Origin: a virus
Virus record (IMG/VR): IMGVR_UViG_3300010037_000002
Coordinates: 1-33,763 of that record
Length of the DNA stretch: 33,763 nt
Direction: 5' to 3' (one strand)
The position numbers and the translations under genes are program-made. Positions 21,638 to 29,251 of the stretch are shown here, in pieces (position 1 is the stretch's first letter; each line of letters starts with the position of its first letter). The notes under the pieces are model-generated. The model did no database searches, was not told the origin of the DNA, and saw only the letters and a list, made by a program, of their open reading frames with translations.

Positions 21638-23466
21638 TATATCGCGATTGACCCTCCTAATTTTAAGTTTTTATTCATTGTATTTGAAAGAACACCAATC
21701 AAAGATTGACCACTAATCTCAAACACAACATTTTGAATTCCTCCAGAATAAGATCCGCCACTAACGGAGTTAGAAGGACTTGACACGCTATTACCGGCTG
21801 ATACTGAGCTTTTCCCAGTGTTTTGAGATGCTTTAGAACTTAAAAATGTACCGCCTGATTTCAACGCTATTCCTCCCGCGATTGCCGCTAATCCTGCGCC
21901 TACGCCTAATATTGATCCAAACGTTGCCGTTACAGCGGCTAAAGCAATTGAAGCAGATCCCATAGAAATCAATTTATCCCCAATACCCGAAAGTATAGAC
22001 CCCATGCTTGCGATTAACGAATTACCCACGGCTTCAAATGCGCTGCCTCCTGTCGCTAAGGCTTCTCCTATTCCTGCTCCGATTCCGGAAAAAATAGTTA
22101 CAGAACTTGTATTGACTAAGTCTCTTAACTCATCGCTCCATTTAATATACTGACCTTTAATTTTCGTAAACCCTGCTTTCATACGTAAGAGCCACTTCTC
22201 CCTATCTGCATCCATGTCCTGAGCTAAAGAAGAAAAAATACCGGTTTTATGCTGAACACCTAGATTTAAAGCGTCTTCAATATTGAATTTATCCGGCATT
22301 TTCAGTCCTGATTTAACCAATAAATTAACCGGCACTACGATAGGTGTTTCAATAGACGCCTTGACCTTCTTAATCTTTTCTTCTTTGTAATCTAGCTTGA
22401 TAGATGCTTTTACTTCAATAGTGGACTTTTTAGCCCACTTATCCATTTCGGCGGAATTAGCACGTATGCCATCTTGAACATCTGCTAAATCTGCTTTGTA
22501 TGTTTTTAAAGCCCTGTCTGCTTGTTGCCACGCTTTATATGTAGACTCATTGAATTGCTCGGATGTTAATTTTTTATTTAACTCATTACGCTTGGTTAAT
22601 TCTTCATTGTGAATTTTTATTAACTCCGTTTCTCTGTCTCTTAATTCAACTTCTTTTGCCGCTAAATCGCCTAATTTACCAGCATACGCCTGCGCTCTGG
22701 CTTTTGCTTTTAATGCGTCCGTAACTTCTCGAACCGCACCCGCTACATTGCCATTTAATATCTGTTCTTTGGTTAGATTGCCAAAAAACAAAGGGTATTC
22801 GTCTTGCAATTTCTTAACCGCAATAAGCCTGTCGGACATCGATAAATTAATATCTTTTGCCGCAGAAGTATAAGCCCCTACGCTAGCTACTTGCTCGGCT
22901 GAGCTTTTAGCGGCTTCTTTGTTTACGTCTCTCAGTGCCTTTCCGAACCCGTCAAAGTTTCCGGTTAGCTTACTAAAAACATCGCCAACAGTAATTCCTT
23001 TTTGCGACATTATCGTCAATCCAGTTGTAACCAATGATACAGCTAAAAGAATCCCGCCAGACCCCATTAAGCTACTAGCTACAGCTTTTAGCGCCCCGCC
23101 AGCTCCTCCGCTTGATTTTGATAAATAACTAAATGCTTCTGCTGTAGCGGTAATATTATTACCTATACCCATTATCCCAAATGGCGCATCCTGAGCTATT
23201 CGGCTAAACTGCATTAGCGTGTTGCCTCCGTTGGCTATTTTAGGAGCGGCCCCTGAAAAAGAATTACCGGTGTCTTTAATAGCTGATTTCAAATCAGACA
23301 AAGACTTCTTAGCGTCTTTTATTTGGGCATTGATTTCCTTAGTATCTAGCCCCAGCGTTATCTGTTCGAGTTTTACCTTAGATAGCTCTTTAATATCTAA
23401 TTCTACCTCTTTAATTTTTTTATCAAAGTCGGATTTATCCGCTCCTATCTGGATTTCTAACGCCAT
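21637..23466 (-). CDS. Tail tape measure protein (609 aa)
   Basis: A long, mostly helical protein, rich in Lys, Ala and Glu. It starts with an amphipathic coiled coil (MALEIQIGADKSDFDKKIKE...) and has hydrophobic stretches in the middle (GGILLAVSLVTTGLTIM) and again near 500-550 (SIALAAVTATFGSILGVGAG), as expected of tape measures that cross the host membrane. The Ser/Gly-rich C-terminus is typical. At about 0.15 nm per residue, the tail would be near 90 nm. It lies directly after the frameshifting chaperone pair. Confidence 0.92.
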   Translation of the reverse strand: MALEIQIGADKSDFDKKIKEVELDIKELSKVKLEQITLGLDTKEINAQIKDAKKSLSDLKSAIKDTGNSFSGAAPKIANGGNTLMQFSRIAQDAPFGIMGIGNNITATAEAFSYLSKSSGGAGGALKAVASSLMGSGGILLAVSLVTTGLTIMSQKGITVGDVFSKLTGNFDGFGKALRDVNKEAAKSSAEQVASVGAYTSAAKDINLSMSDRLIAVKKLQDEYPLFFGNLTKEQILNGNVAGAVREVTDALKAKARAQAYAGKLGDLAAKEVELRDRETELIKIHNEELTKRNELNKKLTSEQFNESTYKAWQQADRALKTYKADLADVQDGIRANSAEMDKWAKKSTIEVKASIKLDYKEEKIKKVKASIETPIVVPVNLLVKSGLKMPDKFNIEDALNLGVQHKTGIFSSLAQDMDADREKWLLRMKAGFTKIKGQYIKWSDELRDLVNTSSVTIFSGIGAGIGEALATGGSAFEAVGNSLIASMGSILSGIGDKLISMGSASIALAAVTATFGSILGVGAGLAAIAGGIALKSGGTFLSSKASQNTGKSSVSAGNSVSSPSNSVSGGSYSGGIQNVVFEISGQSLIGVLSNTMNKNLKLGGSIAI

Positions 23467-24115
23467 TATTTAACTTGTTTTAGGTATTCTGAATAGGCCA
23501 ATAGATAAGATTCCCTTTGTTCTTTGCTTACTCTTGATTTATCTTTATTCCCATTGTCCAAACTCATGAATTTATCAATAGTTTTCGGCATTGTTTTAGG
23601 GTCTTGGTGACTGCCTATATAAGCGCTCCACGAAATTTGCCTAACTTTTTCCCATTCCCTTAACTGCATTCTTTTATAAGCAAAAAGGCGAATTTGGAAC
23701 TCCGCAAAAGTCATGTCGTAAACATCACTTAAACGCATCCCAAATTCGCCACAAGCAAATGATATTACATCAGCTTTGAAATCTATTTCGCTGCTTTCAC
23801 TTTTTTTTTGCTATCGTCAGAAGGGACATCTTTGTGCATCGATTCATAAAAAGCAACTTGGAATTCAGTCCAGAAAAACCCGCCTATTCCGCCATTGTCA
23901 TCAATCATGTCAAATATTGTGTTCATCGTGAAATCAATCTCTTTACCAGACCTCTTGTGTGAATACAATAATGAGTAAAACATGATTTTAGGAATCAATA
24001 CAGCGTCATCTTGCGAGCTTAATTCGTTAAGCATTAAGCCTGTCCCCTCTAATAATTCATTTAAAAATCCAATTCCAAAATGAAATTCCTTATCTAATAA
24101 CGTCTTTCTATGCAT
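23466..24115 (-). CDS. Tail assembly chaperone fusion made by -1 frameshift (gpG/gpGT type)
   Basis: A -1 slip at the A9 run joins the 110-residue upstream protein (codons 24115 down to 23801) to a second frame that runs open from 23801 to 23466, giving about 216 residues. The downstream portion includes SESSEIDFKADV, CGEFGMRLSDVYD and FQIRLFAYKRMQ. The unslipped product ends at TAG 23783..23785. The second portion is usually read only as this fusion, although an internal ATG at 23738 would give a 90-residue protein. In lambda-like phages the fused chaperone helps the tape measure and tube assemble and is absent from the virion. Confidence 0.85.
23783..24115 (-). CDS. Tail assembly chaperone, unslipped form (110 aa)
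   Basis: A 110-residue mostly helical protein (KEFHFGIGFLNELLEGTGLM...FWTEFQVAFYESMHKDV) that ends in a Lys-rich tail after the A9 run. It sits between the tube gene and the frameshift product, where gpG-like chaperones are found. It overlaps the tube gene end by 8 bp. It would coat the tape measure during tail assembly. Confidence 0.83.
   Translation of the reverse strand: MHRKTLLDKEFHFGIGFLNELLEGTGLMLNELSSQDDAVLIPKIMFYSLLYSHKRSGKEIDFTMNTIFDMIDDNGGIGGFFWTEFQVAFYESMHKDVPSDDSKKKVKAAK
23801..23809 (-). promoter_or_regulatory. A9 slippery site for -1 ribosomal frameshift
   Basis: The minus strand reads GC-A9-GTG; in frame 0 it is AGC AAA AAA AAA GTG, containing the canonical heptamer A-AAA-AAA. 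The -1 frame after it is open for 111 codons. No structure was tested downstream. Homopolymer sequencing error is a small alternative explanation. Confidence 0.82.
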
Positions 24116-24548
24116 TTGGATCAGTTGTTACAATGTCGCCAGAACCTTCTAATGTAGCTGTGAATGTGCTGATTTCGTCACCCGCGCCCTGATCTAAATT
24201 TAAATCTGAAAGAATAGCCGATCCGTAGTAAATAGCAGAAGTTACGCCTGTGTCTAGTTTCCACGTAATAGGCTCTCTTAGCTGTTGAATTGAAAGCAAA
24301 TAATCATGTGACGCTTTTGTTACATCACCGCCTACCGAAGTCGTGTCGATATACTCCCCGTCCGCATCAATAGTGTAATTTAAAGTTCCAGCTTGTTTTA
24401 CAGTAACTCCTGGATTGCATTTTGTTTTTGATTCAATAATACTAACGGCTGTTTTTAAGCTGTTTTTAGTCAAGCAAGCAACGGGTCTGTAGATTGTATC
24501 GTCATATATGTATAAAATCCCTACCTCGCCTTTTATTGGTAAACCCAT
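24108..24548 (-). CDS. Major tail tube protein (146 aa)
   Basis: A 146-residue beta-sandwich-like protein (GEVGILYIYDDTIYRPVACL...YTIDADGEYIDTTSVGGDVT...DEISTFTATLEGSGDI). The layout is typical of TP901-1-type tail tube proteins, and it lies between the tail terminator and the tail chaperones as expected. Multiple copies build the tube through which DNA passes. A second protein of the same type is encoded at 18889..19401. Confidence 0.85.
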   Translation of the reverse strand: MGLPIKGEVGILYIYDDTIYRPVACLTKNSLKTAVSIIESKTKCNPGVTVKQAGTLNYTIDADGEYIDTTSVGGDVTKASHDYLLSIQQLREPITWKLDTGVTSAIYYGSAILSDLNLDQGAGDEISTFTATLEGSGDIVTTDPNA

Positions 24549-24557
24549 GTTTTTATT

Positions 24558-24986
24558 TTATATTAAAGTTAAATTTAATCTTAAAAATGATCTGAAAATA
24601 TTTTCTGTATCAGTAACTGTATCTAGCTGAGTTTCAAATGTTGTATTTTGAATAAGTGTTTTAAACCCTGTTATCGTTATTTTAGGCAACAATAAAGTAT
24701 AAACATCATGCTCAATATCATTTAATAAAACTCTACTGCCGGAGTTTCCGGCGCTTGATGTTTTGGTGTAAATCTCAATTAATAAAGAAGTTTCCCATTG
24801 GTACTCGCATTTATTCGGCTTTACAACTTCTTTTGTTTGAGAAGTCAATAACACGTATTCGTTTAGCTTATTGTTTCCTGTAACTCTGCTATCAAAGCAT
24901 TTTATGTTTTTACCTGATACGTTGATATTGTTGACTAAGTTGAAAACTGCCTTTCTAATAAATTTATCGGGATTTACTGTTACCAT
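24558..24986 (-). CDS. Tail terminator / completion protein (142 aa)
   Basis: The ATG at 24986 (MVTVNPDKFIRKAVFNL) is preferred over a GTG two codons earlier at 24992. A DUF3168-like layout is seen, with a helix after the start, beta strands CEYQWETSLLIEIYTK, a helix DIEHDVYTLLL and terminal strands. The place, between the HK97 gp10-like gene and the tube gene, is the usual position of the tail terminator that caps the tube. Assignment by position and overall pattern. Confidence 0.72.
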   Translation of the reverse strand: MVTVNPDKFIRKAVFNLVNNINVSGKNIKCFDSRVTGNNKLNEYVLLTSQTKEVVKPNKCEYQWETSLLIEIYTKTSSAGNSGSRVLLNDIEHDVYTLLLPKITITGFKTLIQNTTFETQLDTVTDTENIFRSFLRLNLTLI

Positions 24987-24999
24987 AGTCACAAAAATA

Positions 25000-25515
25000 C
25001 TAAATTTTTTTATTGAATTGTTTAATGGCTAGTTTTAATCGTTTTTCGTAGTCTTTTTTGCCTTTAATCCAAGCAGGGTATAAAAAAGGTTGGGGCTCAG
25101 ATCCATTATTTATCTTATTTATACACGCTATCCATACATTTTTAGTGTCATACCCTTTGGCTTTAAACCAAATAGTCATAGCGTCAATAAAATCCTGAAA
25201 CGTACCGCCTTTTTTGCCTTTATAACTGTTCGCCATTGCTTCAAATTCCGGTGGTACTTTAACCAATAAACCTGTGCCGAATTCAACATAAGCTCCGTAT
25301 AATTCGTTTACGGTTACTTTGTAATTAGTCGGGTTAATCTTTGATGTACTGATTGATTGAGCTAATTTGCCGAAGTTTTTAGGCGCTCGTTTTTTAGCAT
25401 CTTCCTCAATACTTAATGCCGCCGCTTCTGTTTCTCCAGCGATTACTTTTTCAGCTTCTTTACCAAATTTCCTTAGTTCGGTAATGGTTTGAGTAACCCC
25501 GTTAACGCTACCCAT
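25000..25515 (-). CDS. HK97 gp10-like tail-connector protein (171 aa)
   Basis: Includes VNGVTQTITELRKFGKEAEK, EDAKKRAPKNFGKLAQSIS, GAYVEFGTGLLVKVPP and ending SEPQPFLYPAWIK. The RAP..TG.L..SI and YxxxxEFGT...PFLxPA signatures identify the HK97-gp10 family. These proteins link head closure and tail terminator during neck assembly. The ATG overlaps the stop of the small membrane ORF upstream (TAATG). Confidence 0.9.
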   Translation of the reverse strand: MGSVNGVTQTITELRKFGKEAEKVIAGETEAAALSIEEDAKKRAPKNFGKLAQSISTSKINPTNYKVTVNELYGAYVEFGTGLLVKVPPEFEAMANSYKGKKGGTFQDFIDAMTIWFKAKGYDTKNVWIACINKINNGSEPQPFLYPAWIKGKKDYEKRLKLAIKQFNKKI

Positions 25516-25673
25516 TATCTGTATTCTTGAACTATATTGCGTAAAAGCAACATAAATAATTCAGTTTCAGTTAATTTAGGGTTTAAAAATCTTTGTACAC
25601 TAGAACATATAGCAATGTATAAGCATAGCGAAATCAAGACGTATACGATAATTTTTCTTTTATTATCATCCAT
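25515..25673 (-). CDS. 52-residue membrane protein inside the neck-gene cluster
   Basis: An ATG at 25673 (MDDNKRKIIVYVLISLCLYIA) gives 52 codons ending TAA at 25515. It has one N-terminal membrane helix with three cysteine/serine-rich turns (ICSSVQ) and a helical tail ELFMLLLRNIVQEYR. It overlaps the head-closure gene by 8 bp and the gp10-like gene as TAATG. Such a membrane gene in the middle of the head-tail genes is unusual. Function unknown. Confidence 0.68.
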   Translation of the reverse strand: MDDNKRKIIVYVLISLCLYIAICSSVQRFLNPKLTETELFMLLLRNIVQEYR

Positions 25674-25989
25674 TAGCTATTATATTAACTTCTCTGAATA
25701 ATTCGTCATCATATCGTATATCGCTAGCGACATAAAATACACCTCTATATTCTATTTTTAGATTGTTTTTAATCTGGTCATTCAAAGCGACATTACTTCT
25801 TATTTTGAAAGAGCAACTATCCTTTAATTCAACACTGCCTAACGTATTGTCTTTACTTGATGAGTTTTGTTTTACTTCTGCCCAAAACGAACCTAAAAAA
25901 GAATCCGTAACGGTATTTCCACCGTACCCATCAGAAGAAATGCTATTAGTCCAAAGTTTTATTTTGCGTGAATAATGTCTAGATATCAT
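25666..25989 (-). CDS. Head closure / head-tail joining protein (107 aa)
   Basis: A 107-residue small beta-barrel type: ISRHYSRKIKLWTNSISSDG, YGGNTVTDSF, FWAEVKQNS and a terminal strand VNIIANG. These match head-tail joining (SPP1 gp16-like/HK97 gp7) patterns, and the position after the connector fits. It plugs or extends the portal channel after packaging. Confidence 0.83.
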   Translation of the reverse strand: MISRHYSRKIKLWTNSISSDGYGGNTVTDSFLGSFWAEVKQNSSSKDNTLGSVELKDSCSFKIRSNVALNDQIKNNLKIEYRGVFYVASDIRYDDELFREVNIIANG

Positions 25990-25991
25990 AA

Positions 25992-26441
25992 CTATAAAAA
26001 TCTACGGTAAACATCCAAAGCCTCTTTTACGCTTTCCGGTATCAAAGTCGAATTAACTTGTTTTTCACTTTCGTAATACCATACTTTAATCATTTGTAAT
26101 GCCGCTTGGATTAGCTCGTCAGGAACATCTGAAGGCAAAACATACCCGACTTTCAGCGTAACGGTTTTAACGTCAGGAAATATATCGTATAAAGAAAAAT
26201 GACAAACAAAAGGCGCGGGATCAGTCACTATCTCATTAATAGGATAGTCGTACACTTTAACCTGACAAGCTCCTTTATAGGCCATTTGACGCTCATAAAC
26301 TAAATGATTAGTTCGTTTCTCTACAAATCGCAAAGCCGCATTAATCATTGATGTTATCTCTGTATCATCTTCGGTTAATGTCGAATCAATACGTAAGTAG
26401 TTTTTTGCCCTTGCTAATGTTATTACATTTATGTAAGCCAT
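25992..26441 (-). CDS. Head-tail connector protein (gp6/gp15-like, 149 aa)
   Basis: A 149-residue, helix-rich adaptor. TLARAKNYLRIDSTLTEDDT, EITSMINAALRFVEKRT and VPDELIQAALQMIKVWYYES are characteristic of the gp6-like connector family (YqbG/HK97 gp6). It would form the ring under the portal. It follows the small ELIE protein by TAATG and leads the neck operon. Confidence 0.88.
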   Translation of the reverse strand: MAYINVITLARAKNYLRIDSTLTEDDTEITSMINAALRFVEKRTNHLVYERQMAYKGACQVKVYDYPINEIVTDPAPFVCHFSLYDIFPDVKTVTLKVGYVLPSDVPDELIQAALQMIKVWYYESEKQVNSTLIPESVKEALDVYRRFL

Positions 26442-26596
26442 TATTTCTTAGCTTTCTTTTCCTCGATTAACTCGATTTTATTCTCTTTCAAAATTGGCTC
26501 AGCATCATCCTCGATTAACTCGATTTCGTCATTAATGCGGTAACTTTTTCTATCCGACAATTTATAGAACGGAACTAATACTTTGTATTTTTTCAT
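26441..26596 (-). CDS. Small acidic protein after the capsid gene (51 aa)
   Basis: An ATG at 26596 (MKKYKVLVPFYKLSDRKSYR) gives 51 codons ending TAA at 26441. A short strand-turn unit is followed by an acidic stretch in which (I)ELIE[DE] occurs twice. The DNA has an 18-bp direct repeat CCTCGATTAACTCGATTT at 26461..26478 and 26509..26526 encoding it. Small proteins in this place are common between capsid and connector genes. Its role is unknown. It is coupled to the connector gene by TAATG. Confidence 0.75.
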   Translation of the reverse strand: MKKYKVLVPFYKLSDRKSYRINDEIELIEDDAEPILKENKIELIEEKKAKK

Positions 26597-26615
26597 TGTA
26601 ATGATTTTAATAATT

Positions 26616-26623
26616 CAAAAGTA
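26616..26623 (-). promoter_or_regulatory. Promoter-like -7 box restarting transcription after the capsid gene
   Basis: The minus-strand reading is TACTTTTG, a perfect TAnnTTTG, only 1 bp past the T tract of the capsid terminator and about 20 bp before the 51-codon gene. No well-spaced -33 TTG is visible, so it is a candidate only. Confidence 0.38.
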
Positions 26624-26624
26624 C

Positions 26625-26655
26625 AAAAAAAGCCTCTCATTTCTGAAAGGCTTTT
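26625..26655 (-). terminator. Intrinsic terminator after the major capsid gene
   Basis: On the minus strand, AAAAGCCT and AGGCTTTT stems close a 12-nt loop that includes an inner TCA/TGA pairing, followed by seven Ts. It lies just downstream of the capsid stop (26674). It would set the high capsid-to-neck expression ratio if partly leaky. Confidence 0.85.
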
Positions 26656-26673
26656 AAATTATCGATTTAATGA

Positions 26674-27822
26674 TTAGGTGATTGCGGTAAAATCTCCAAG
26701 AACCAAAGCGGCTGGTTGCTCAACAGCTAATGCCGTTTGGCTTTCGATACGAGCTGTGATATTGTTTTTCACAAAGTTAGTACCCTCTTGCTCTGAGAAC
26801 TCAACAGATAAACCTTCTGTGTTTACCTTAGTAACTCTTGACCAATCCCCAAGTAAATATTTACTTGCAGCGATCCACGTAGCTTTGTAAACAGGAATAC
26901 CGTTAATTCTTAATTGACCATTTTCAACTGTAACCACCCCCGGTAAACCGTAACCCGCACCGGTAGATTTTTCAGTTTTCAAAATATCCCAATAATCAGA
27001 AGGACGCATAACAATGGCATTCACTTCGTAATCAAGATTTTCCTGAGTTGCAATATCATTGATCAACATTTCTACTTTGTTCTTACCTGTGATTATCTCA
27101 GGAGAATCAGTTGCGGCAGCAGCCATAACCGTATAGAAAGCAGCGTTTTCGGCTTTAAAGTAATCTCTACGCAATGCTTTAGGCACGAACGATGTTAAGA
27201 AAGGCAGGTTGTTAGCCATTTTTTTAGAATAACGAGTAAAACCAGCGATAAAGTCGGTATTACAGTCAATCATCGTTATATCGTAATCAATCTGAGTTTT
27301 AGAAGCCCCCTCTGTTTGAGTCGAGATAGAACCCTCAGACGTACCTTCTCTTGGGTATGTATAAGTACCACCTTCAATATCCACGCTTCCAACTAAATCA
27401 GATACGTTTAATTTTTGCCCCGGCTTCATTACGACATCGAAGTTATAATCTTTAGGCTGCGCGCCTGTTAGATTAGCACTAAGTGTCATGTCTCCAACTG
27501 TTTTAACTTGGATAGATTTCCCCCCTCTAACGGTTTTAATGTCATTAAAGTTGTCCTTTAATGCTTTGGTCATGTTTTCGAAGTAACCACCTTCTTTTTT
27601 CTCAACTCCTTTTTCTTGAAGTTTCAAATCCAATTTATCCGCATGATCTTGAATCGCTTTCAAAGCTGATTTCAATTCTTCAACAGACGCATCTTTATCG
27701 GCTTTCATTTTAACCTCTAGCGCTTCGATTAATCCTTTTACTTCAACTGTATTTTCAGTTGCTTTTTGCTCTACCTGAGCTTTAATGCCTTCTAAAGCTG
27801 TTTTAATTTCAAATGCTTCCAT
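26674..27822 (-). CDS. Major capsid protein, HK97 fold (382 aa)
   Basis: A 382-residue HK97-type capsid protein. The first about 80 residues are a charged coiled coil (EAFEIKTALEGIKAQVEQKA...), the delta domain that acts as an internal scaffold and is removed by the prohead protease. The core contains GDMTLSANLTGAQP, YTYPREGTSEGSISTQTEG and NAIVMRPSDYW, with RINGIPVYKATWIAASKYLLGD near the end. The protease gene 13 bp upstream supports this. The cleavage site is probably near residues 95-105; the exact residue is not determinable here. Confidence 0.94.
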   Translation of the reverse strand: MEAFEIKTALEGIKAQVEQKATENTVEVKGLIEALEVKMKADKDASVEELKSALKAIQDHADKLDLKLQEKGVEKKEGGYFENMTKALKDNFNDIKTVRGGKSIQVKTVGDMTLSANLTGAQPKDYNFDVVMKPGQKLNVSDLVGSVDIEGGTYTYPREGTSEGSISTQTEGASKTQIDYDITMIDCNTDFIAGFTRYSKKMANNLPFLTSFVPKALRRDYFKAENAAFYTVMAAAATDSPEIITGKNKVEMLINDIATQENLDYEVNAIVMRPSDYWDILKTEKSTGAGYGLPGVVTVENGQLRINGIPVYKATWIAASKYLLGDWSRVTKVNTEGLSVEFSEQEGTNFVKNNITARIESQTALAVEQPAALVLGDFTAIT

Positions 27823-27835
27823 CTTAATTTTTAAT

Positions 27836-28480
27836 TTACAATTTAAACGATTTTAATAACTCTAATGTAAGCGGCTGTTCGTTTAAAGTGTCATCTTTTG
27901 ACGGCTCATTTGAAAGTGCTTTTAATATTGTTTCAATTTGTCTTAATCTGTCATCAGAGTAATTCAAATTATATGATTTCTCTATAAGTTCCATAATCCC
28001 GTAGTGAGATTTGATCCCTTTAATGTTTTGAACGGTAGCTAATGAATTAGCCGCCCACGAAGATAAGAAAGAATATTCCATCAATTTATACTCCTTGATG
28101 ATGTTTTTATTCTTTTGGTCGCGCTGTATTACTTGGTAACCTATGCTTAGTTCGGCATTTAAGCCACTCTCGTGCATTAATTTCACGTCCGTAAACATGT
28201 CTTTCCCTAAAGGCTTGTTCATATTGAATTGGCTAGTAGTAAGCAATCCGTAAGAATCTTTAGCGTCAATCGATAAAGGCACTCCAATCATCATTGTGGG
28301 GTTATGGTCTTTTAAAACCCTGATACGTTTGAAGTTTTCCGTTGCTGTTTTATCGAATGATCCAGGAGCGGAAATATCGCCGTCTGAATCTATATTATTG
28401 TAAGCATTAGCATAAGCAACAACGATTCCTTTTGCCTCGTCTAAATCCTTTAAATCGTAAGCTAATTGTTTAAAGTTCAT
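27836..28480 (-). CDS. Prohead protease (HK97 / U35 family, 214 aa)
   Basis: A 214-residue serine protease of the prohead maturation family. The start GIVVAYANAYNNIDSDGDIS is typical, with H59 in VLKDHNPTMMIG and S112 in AELSIGYQV as likely catalytic residues. The C-terminal part is acidic. It cleaves the capsid delta domain during head maturation and is encoded between minor head and capsid genes as in HK97. The third catalytic residue is not clear. Confidence 0.92.
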   Translation of the reverse strand: MNFKQLAYDLKDLDEAKGIVVAYANAYNNIDSDGDISAPGSFDKTATENFKRIRVLKDHNPTMMIGVPLSIDAKDSYGLLTTSQFNMNKPLGKDMFTDVKLMHESGLNAELSIGYQVIQRDQKNKNIIKEYKLMEYSFLSSWAANSLATVQNIKGIKSHYGIMELIEKSYNLNYSDDRLRQIETILKALSNEPSKDDTLNEQPLTLELLKSFKL

Positions 28481-28483
28481 TAT

Positions 28484-29251
28484 TTATTGTTTAAAAATCA
28501 ACATTCCGTTAATATCTCTTTTTGCTTTAAATGCAATTGTGCATCTGCAATTTATTACTTGGCTTGCCGGTGCTTTTGTGTCACCCGGATAATCCATTTT
28601 CGAACCATCAGCCATAACAAAACTAGCGCTTAAATCCACACGTTGACCATTTTCAATTAAATGGTCGTGTCTTGTTCTATTATCAACTGCCGAAATCCAT
28701 TCTTTTGTCAATGCTAAATCGCTTTGTTCAGCCGTTTTAATGGCAGCATATCCGGCAGCAAAAGTTGTTTCCGTCCTTGCTATCCTTAACGCTTGCCATT
28801 TATAAAACGACTGTGACCTTTGAACTATGGCGTAAATCGCATTTTGCAAATCAATTACTGTTGCATTTTCGCCTAATTGCTCTTTTATAGCTTTAATTAA
28901 ATCATCTATCAAAGTGTTCTTAACTGAAACTATTTTAATCCCGCCCTCGTTATTTAAAAAGGCTAATATCTCAGATAATAAGAATTGATTAAACAACACG
29001 TTAGCTATCTTTTTAACCTTCTCTAAATCTTTATTTACTCTATTTCCGTAATTAATCCCGATAGTCGAATAAACATCTACAAACATAGCTTTTATTTGTT
29101 CGTCTGTAATATTAGCATGTAGCGTGTAATCCAGAGTCGCAAACGATATGTTACGAGCCGGGATACCTTTTAATATCGCGCTAATGTGTTTTTGAACAAT
29201 GCGATATGCTTTGCGCTCGTATAACGGCTGTATTTTATCCCACGCTATCAT
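28484..29251 (-). CDS. Mu F-like minor head / head morphogenesis protein (255 aa)
   Basis: The C-terminal half carries the Mu gpF/SPP1 gp7 domain: ALRIARTETTFAAGYAAI, EWISAVDNRTRHDHLIENGQ and INCRCTIAFKAKRD (the CxC end that closes the fold). The N-terminus is helical. These proteins associate with the portal inside the head and help DNA ejection or head assembly. The ATG is coupled to the portal stop by TAATG. Confidence 0.92.
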   Translation of the reverse strand: MIAWDKIQPLYERKAYRIVQKHISAILKGIPARNISFATLDYTLHANITDEQIKAMFVDVYSTIGINYGNRVNKDLEKVKKIANVLFNQFLLSEILAFLNNEGGIKIVSVKNTLIDDLIKAIKEQLGENATVIDLQNAIYAIVQRSQSFYKWQALRIARTETTFAAGYAAIKTAEQSDLALTKEWISAVDNRTRHDHLIENGQRVDLSASFVMADGSKMDYPGDTKAPASQVINCRCTIAFKAKRDINGMLIFKQ

